Source: Laetiporus sulphureus 93-53
Taxonomy: Eukaryota > Basidiomycota > Agaricomycetes > Polyporales > Laetiporaceae
Assembly (NCBI RefSeq): GCF_001632365.1
Contig: NW_024468550.1
Coordinates: 186,001 to 250,000, forward strand
Direction of reading: 5' to 3'
DNA: 64,000 bases
Below, in pieces: positions 59,431-64,000 of the stretch (the first letter of the stretch is position 1; each line of letters starts with the position of its first letter). The notes beneath the pieces are model-generated. The model searched no databases. It had not been told where the DNA came from and was given only the letters and a program-made list of their open reading frames with translations. Made by a program: the position numbers and the translations under genes.

Positions 59431-59949
59431 GCGACCAACACGATCCCTTGCTGCTGGAGTAAATGCTTCAGTAATGCATCATATGAGGTGACCGCACAGC
59501 CCAGGAGTGCCGACAACAAGCTCTAGAGTTACGCAACCAGCCCCAACCTAAACAGTGACCGGAGCAATGACCTGAACAGCAACACCGTCGAATCGGACAG
59601 TAACGATGACCCGAACAATGACCCGGACAGTTGTTGAGACATTTCAGTCGATGTTACGAGTACCCCCATGAGTTTCAGAGTGTCATCAGGGTCACCCCGC
59701 CTGGAAGTAGTGAGTTTGGTAGGTGGGTGTGGGCAGGTGTGTCGATGCATTGTGATCAGTGCACTATTAATATGTATGTATTCATGTGTATATATTTGCA
59801 TGTATACAGTAGTATAAAAACATTAGAAATGCGATATTTTGTGCTATTGTTATCATCACTGCTGCTCCTGCATGACTCGTCGAGTCTCGAGTGCTAGCTG
59901 ATTATGTGACATTGTCAGAACTGTGCAAGGAGAAATGGGTCAATACCCA

Positions 59950-60828
59950 CTAGTGCTTTCTTAATATTTTTTGGGTAATCCCACCCTTGACAGACTGAGT
60001 GTTGACCAGCAATATGTGACGAGGTATATACTTGAGGTGGAGATGGATGAAATCACTAATCGGCCATCCATCATGATATTTGGAGGCTATATTCAGGTAT
60101 TCTGCAAGGATCTGGCCATAATGTTGTAACGACAACTGTGAATGACATGATGGCATGGCACTCACCAGCTTCATCAATCCCTCAATCTTTCCGGCTGGCT
60201 GATTGGACATGCTATATCCATGGTCAAGATAATTGGCAACATAACTGTTGACCTTTACCTTCAGTGCCTTATATTGCTTTGCGTGCCAACTGAGGACTGC
60301 CTGAAGAGCATAGCCGCACTTCAGATGATCAACCTCACCTTCAGATTTTGAGATGAGACCATCAGAGTCAGGTTCTGTGACAGCGACAGTATCGTGCATT
60401 CTAGCAGTGCCAGTCTCATCATCCGATTTCTCAGCATCATTCTCATGATCACTGGTCTGATATCCTGAATACGTAGGTGGGTGTTGGGATGGTCCTGGAG
60501 TGGTTTGCTGAGAGTGCATCACTCTGGGGCAAGGGGTTCCATGATGAGAGTGTGCAGGAGTCTTCTTGCAGGTAGCGGTCCCTCCAGCAACATTGTCGGC
60601 AATGTCAAGGTCCAGACAATGGTTCGGTGGTGTGAAACCACACCATAGCAGAGGGTGACGGTATGGGTGAGTGCGAGGACAGGTGATGTGACAAATCGAG
60701 TACAGCTCAGTATGTACGAGAAGACTGTCATACATGTGAAAGTGTGAAAGCTTTGTGTGGATGGCTAGTTTTTTGGGGAAAAAAGGGGTGCTGGAGGTCA
60801 GATCTTGTTCAGTCATTGATGTGAACAT
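59950..60828 (-). CDS. unknown protein, 292 aa, open frame without internal stops
   Basis: ATG at 60828. No family recognised. A His/Pro/Thr-rich first half (PCPRVMHSQQTTPGPSQHPP) is followed by an acidic Ser/Asp stretch (HENDAEKSDDETGTARMHDT) and a helical C-terminal half (AVLSWHAKQYKALKVKVNSY; LHLKYIPRHILLVNTQSV). It is divergent from the WD40-like gene with about 320 bp between the two starts; that gap has repeated TTATTGTTAGCG/TTATTGTTGATG strings. Unlike most cluster genes it has no nonsense codon. Introns hidden in the frame cannot be excluded. Confidence 0.5.
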   Translation of the reverse strand: MFTSMTEQDLTSSTPFFPKKLAIHTKLSHFHMYDSLLVHTELYSICHITCPRTHPYRHPLLWCGFTPPNHCLDLDIADNVAGGTATCKKTPAHSHHGTPCPRVMHSQQTTPGPSQHPPTYSGYQTSDHENDAEKSDDETGTARMHDTVAVTEPDSDGLISKSEGEVDHLKCGYALQAVLSWHAKQYKALKVKVNSYVANYLDHGYSMSNQPAGKIEGLMKLVSAMPSCHSQLSLQHYGQILAEYLNIASKYHDGWPISDFIHLHLKYIPRHILLVNTQSVKGGITQKILRKH

Positions 60829-61151
60829 GTGAAGGAATCTTAGAATGAATGTTAGAATGCACCAGCAGCTTTAAGCTCAGTCTGTTATTGTTAGCGTCGA
60901 TCGCTGGGCAGTTATTGTTGATGTCGGTCACGCTAAACATTTATTGTCAGCGCGGAGTCGGTGATCATTCTTGACTATCCCTGTATGTTATTGTCAGAGT
61001 GTCCTTTGTCCTTCGATTCCATACCGCATAAAGGGGCCTATGAGTACCCCATCTCACCTTGCTCATGCATCATTCTTCATTCTTCACTCAGCAATGTCGA
61101 TCGCTGAGTAGTACTATCACACTACTGTTGTCATCACCTGTGTTGTGCTCA

Positions 61152-62697
61152 ATGCAGAATCAGAACATCATGACATCCACTCGATCCATTCACTCCACTG
61201 CAGCCATTGCACTGGGCATTCAAGACTGCAACCAATCCAGCTACCAGTGCAGAGCTTGCATTGTAGACATTGGGCAGATTGTGTATACCATATTTGTGTC
61301 TCCTGATGGTCAGATGCTGGCATATGGAGGTATGCTGTGAGACATGGCATTAGTGATGGTGTTGACGCAATCTCAGGGAGCATTGGACTGAAAATATGCA
61401 TGTGTGAGACAACTGAACATGTCCTGGAGCCCGATTACAGCAAGAACATCGACGGACAAGTGACAAACTCACAGTGGGCTGATGATGACACTGTGTTATT
61501 TGGCACCCATTATGGATACATTCACATATTTATGAAAGATAAAGAGGTGACCATCGCAATTTTCACCTATGCAAGTGCTAACAATACTTTCATAGCTCAG
61601 GTTCCGGCATGAGATATGCGTGTGAGTCAACTGCAGAAGCGAAATTATCGCCCTTGCCACAACAATTCTGAAAGAAAGTCATCGCATTGCTGCCAACACA
61701 ACAGATGGCCAGATCTGTTGCTTTGACTGGGCCCATGGGTGAGCACCGCAGAAACACTTTCATGTCAAGGCATGGAGTATGATCCTGAGAGCGTTGTTAT
61801 TCCCAGATGAAGGGAACATGTGGATGTTCAGTCTCCATGATGGCCACATGTGAGCCACCAGCATCTGAGCTAGTTTTTACAAGCTCACAACAATGATAAT
61901 AGGTGCTCCATCAGCGTCCAAACAGGGGAGATCTTATCGAAACCCAGATGGATGACCGATGTGATGTGAGTGATTATGACAGAATGTCCATCGATGTATA
62001 CCACACCTACACATGACCATTCACAGACAAGGGTGTGGTGCTTGTCAATCACATGGACAGTTTTAGTTTACACCAGATGAATTCTGGACTGGAGGTCGCA
62101 ACCTACACAGCAGGTGAATCGCAAATGACCTTGCCTAAACCAGTCATTTTTTGCGAATCCTCGCATGTAGTGATCACCGGCAGTGATCACGGGAAGGTCT
62201 ACATCTTCGACAAAAAGGGTGGTGAACTGATAGATGTACTGGGGCATGCACCCAAGGGCTTGGTGCAGAGCATCACAGTGCAAAAGAACTCTTTGTGCCT
62301 CAAATGAATCATACTAATGCCTATGTAGACACACTGGAATGAAAAAATCTCGAGGATCATCTGCGCTTCATTCTCGAATGATGCACCCTTAATATCTATA
62401 TGAAAGAGGACCCTGTCGACATGACAACACATATGTTTGAGTGAGGAGACCACACATCCACTGCTCCGACAGTCTAAAAAAGTCCACTTTGGACTGGGAC
62501 CTGGAGACATGACTGGGAACATCAATGCGGAGACTACTGTCTCCCCAAATGTCTTCATAGTCCTTATACGTGCCATCTCTGAAGGTTTGATGGTAATGAT
62601 ATTTCTTGTTGGGTTGCTGGCAATCTTCAAAGGAGAGGTAGGTCTGTGGTCATCTACATCATGCGAAGTTCTCAATCAAACCTTCATAGATGGCTGA
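61152..62697 (+). pseudogene. WD40-repeat-like protein gene with TGA codons and a C-terminal membrane segment
   Basis: Exons fit at 61152-61329, 61377-61546, 61596-61849 and 61903 to about 61960, with introns of 47, 49 and 53 bp, then further coding from about 62032. WD-like blades: IGQIVYTIFVSPDGQMLAYG..IGLKICM; NSQWADDDTVLFGTHYGYIH; IALATTILKESHRIA..TTDGQICCFDW; LRALLFPDEGNMWMFSLHDG; VIFCESSHVVITGSDHGKVY. The last two splice junctions are uncertain. In-frame TGA codons lie at 61623-61625 and 61740-61742. A later frame (62437-62697) has a hydrophobic stretch AISEGLMVMIFLVGLLAIF. WD40 blades mediate protein contacts; a specific role cannot be inferred. A partial copy lies inverted at 45.9-46.2 kb. 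Confidence 0.6.
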
Positions 62698-62754
62698 AGG
62701 ACTGGATATGACAGAGTGGTGGAGGATCCACATTCATTAATGGGTGATACGCTT

Positions 62755-62920
62755 CTTAATACGTCTCATGTAGCATGAGCTGAAGCACCGAGGACATCAA
62801 ATATTGAATCGCAGATATGAACAGAAAATGTGAACTCACCTATCAGTATCCATGATTTTACATGCCATGGAGGGTTTCCGCTCTAAGCAAAGTCATCGGA
62901 CATAGCCATCTCAGTGGTCA
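62755..62920 (+). repeat. inverted duplicate of 45780-45945
   Basis: It matches the reverse complement of 45780-45945 and lies just downstream of the WD40-like gene, so both gene copies share this 3' flank. Confidence 0.7.
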
Positions 62921-62929
62921 TAGCTATCT

Positions 62930-63340
62930 CAGCAGTCAACACCGTTGAGACATGGACGTGATCATGAGATTCATCAGTCCTAGCGGTCAACACTGCTAAG
63001 ATGAGGAGTATGAGATGTGAAGAGTCCTAGTGGTCAACACCGCTAGGACAGAAAGAGAAGACATGAAGAGGCGTGGGAGAGTGTGGGGATGATCATAAGA
63101 AAGGAGGGACCTTGGTCAATTACAGAACTAACATTGACACCTAAGCTAATGACTAAGCTGGTGACTAATCTGATCAGCCAATTCACATTCACGTGCTGAC
63201 TCTTCATGTGCTGACTCACTTCTTTACTCTGTTCCTCGTATCTCAAAAGCTCACACCAGTGTTGACCGTTGCGAGTTCCTCACCCTCAAATCTCAAAGCT
63301 CATATCAGTGTTGACCATTGTGAGTTCCTCCCCCCTTGCA
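62930..63340. promoter_or_regulatory. palindromic spacer with outward-pointing GTGTTGACC motifs (S5)
   Basis: GTCAACACCGTTGAGACATG (about 62936), GTCAACACTGCTAAGATG (about 62988) and GTCAACACCGCTAGGACAG (about 63032) point left. GTGTTGACCGTTGCGAGTTC (about 63260) and GTGTTGACCATTGTGAGTTC (about 63311) point right. The left pair is preceded by GCTATCTCAGCAGT-type repeats. The centre (AAGCTAATGACTAAGCTGGT, about 63140) is the inverted counterpart of the S3 centre. Confidence 0.6.
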
Positions 63341-63419
63341 AAGCCCCGGTGTTGGCAGCAGTCAATACATACCCATTGCCCTCCTGCTCGCTGACCCAAA
63401 TTTGTTTTCAATTGTTTCA

Positions 63420-64000
63420 ATGTCTTCCGTAAGTGTTCAGAAAAAAGTCATCAGTTCATCTGATTTATTGTTTGTAATAGGTGACCCTCAGCATGTTCAT
63501 TTACAATGGGTGAGTGTTCTCATCACCCACACGCACTGAGTTTCCCACAGGTGGTTCACCCTCTCCCGTTATCCTCAATGATCGCTGGGATATCTGCAGA
63601 TGAGCAAGGAATGATTGCCCAGAGCTCGCATTTTTCCTGAAAGTGTCACACTTCCTGGGGCCATTTTTCGAGAAACTGCCTTTGCTGCAATAAAAGGATA
63701 TACCATTGGAGGAAAAGCGAAATGGAGAGACACCTTTGTATCAAGTTGCTACAGTAGAGAAGTGACTCACCCTTGAGGAGCTGCTTGTGCTGGCGCAGAA
63801 TGTGCTGAATGCTGCCGCTGCAGTGTTGGTCAGCTTGGAGGCTCCCACTTTCTGTAGATCCTCCTCCGAGCGCTATATGAAGTGACTGCCAGATCAGATC
63901 ATTGTTCGCAAACGGGCTTTCTTTGCTCACAAAAAGTTCATGTACCATGTCGCAGTGATCTCCTTCTACATTGCCATCATCTGGGGGCAAGTCGCAAGAT
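63420..64000 (+). pseudogene. lineage-specific protein gene, 5' part, runs off right edge; three TGA codons
   Basis: ATG at 63420. Exons 63420-63428, 63481-63509 and 63551-63737, then from about 63778 to the edge, with introns of 52, 41 and about 40 bp. Encoded pieces include VTLSMFIYNGWFTLSRYPQ, RIFPESVTLPGAIFRETAFA, ELLVLAQNVLNAAAAVLVSL and RAFFAHKKFMYHVAVISFYI. In-frame TGA at 63579, 63612 and 63883; no TAA or TAG in the chosen frame. The third intron (weak ends) is the least certain. Family not recognised. It begins about 80 bp right of spacer S5. Confidence 0.45.

Larger units (their letters stand above)
55104..59637 (+). pseudogene. FunK1-type fungal protein kinase gene, seven in-frame TGA codons, split by a LINE
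   Basis: FunK1 kinases are a fungus-specific eukaryotic-type kinase family expanded in mushroom-forming fungi. Exons: 55104-56535, 56588-56775, 56835 to about 57170; after the LINE (57189-59085) coding resumes at about 59100-59487 and 59529-59637, ending TGA. Introns at 56536-56587 and 56776-56834 have GT..AG ends and keep phase. Kinase landmarks: FNIH-like region FVDFKLDHDTNRQKN earlier, catalytic loop ILHRDVSINNLMY (HRD at residues 490-492), metal-binding IIDLDLA (514-516), TGTYAFQSAKVL and HDHMDDLESFFYM. In-frame stops, all TGA, start at 55428, 55473, 55896, 56163, 56250, 56611 and 56770; the last occupies the position of Arg in the family's R-T-G-T motif. No TAA or TAG and no frameshift occurs before the LINE. 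The C-terminal part carries a hexapeptide repeat and an Asn/Asp/Ser-rich tail. Confidence 0.75.

Noticed and set aside
55104..63885. A changed genetic code with TGA read as an amino acid
   Set aside because: Malate dehydrogenase, the RasGEF gene and the 292-codon gene have no internal TGA, and TGA ends several frames normally. Mutation of CGA is the simpler explanation.
1..64000. tRNA or rRNA genes
   Set aside because: I saw no cloverleaf with A and B box motifs and no rRNA-like stretch, although reading by eye could miss one.

Overview
The window looks like nuclear DNA of a basidiomycete fungus, most likely an agaricomycete. Genes carry many introns of about 47-60 bp with GT..AG ends. A fungal-type RasGEF and a FunK1 (fungus-specific) kinase gene are present, and several other genes resemble agaricomycete-specific families. 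Only two genes look like ordinary single-copy housekeeping genes. Everything right of about 7.5 kb is transposons, foldback repeats, and lineage-specific genes that are mostly broken by nonsense codons.

Layout. (1) 1-5.2 kb: GC-balanced gene DNA, minus strand: the 5' part of a Ras guanine-nucleotide exchange factor gene running off the left edge, then a complete 10-exon cytosolic malate dehydrogenase with an 8-bp microexon. (2) 5.2-10 kb: no convincing gene; a 1,609-bp Tc1/mariner element sits at 7568-9176. (3) About 10-42.7 kb: a very AT-rich, CpG-poor gene desert. Its main component is a family of foldback elements with arms of several hundred bp and a palindromic TAGTACTA-rich minisatellite core, in more than a dozen whole or partial copies. 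A second Tc1 copy (34069-35676) and a LINE-family remnant carrying only the gag-like ORF1 (about 35.8-37.5 kb) are nested in foldback DNA. (4) 42.7-64 kb: a cluster of lineage-specific genes: a membrane/coiled-coil protein, a large multi-exon family protein, a FunK1 kinase, WD40-like proteins and unknowns. The kinase gene is split by a 5'-truncated LINE copy.

How the parts relate. In the right-hand cluster the reading frames and splice sites are largely preserved, yet they are interrupted by stop codons that are each one C-to-T step from CGA, CAG or CAA. In the FunK1 gene all seven internal stops are TGA. Both Tc1 copies share one such TGA. This points to methyl-CpG deamination or a RIP-like process acting on repeated sequence. 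Several spacers between the cluster genes share a GTGTTGACC-type motif whose copies point outward from the spacer centre on both sides, so the spacers are themselves inverted repeats. The strongest candidates for something undescribed are the foldback family, these palindromic spacers, and the TGA-dominated nonsense pattern.
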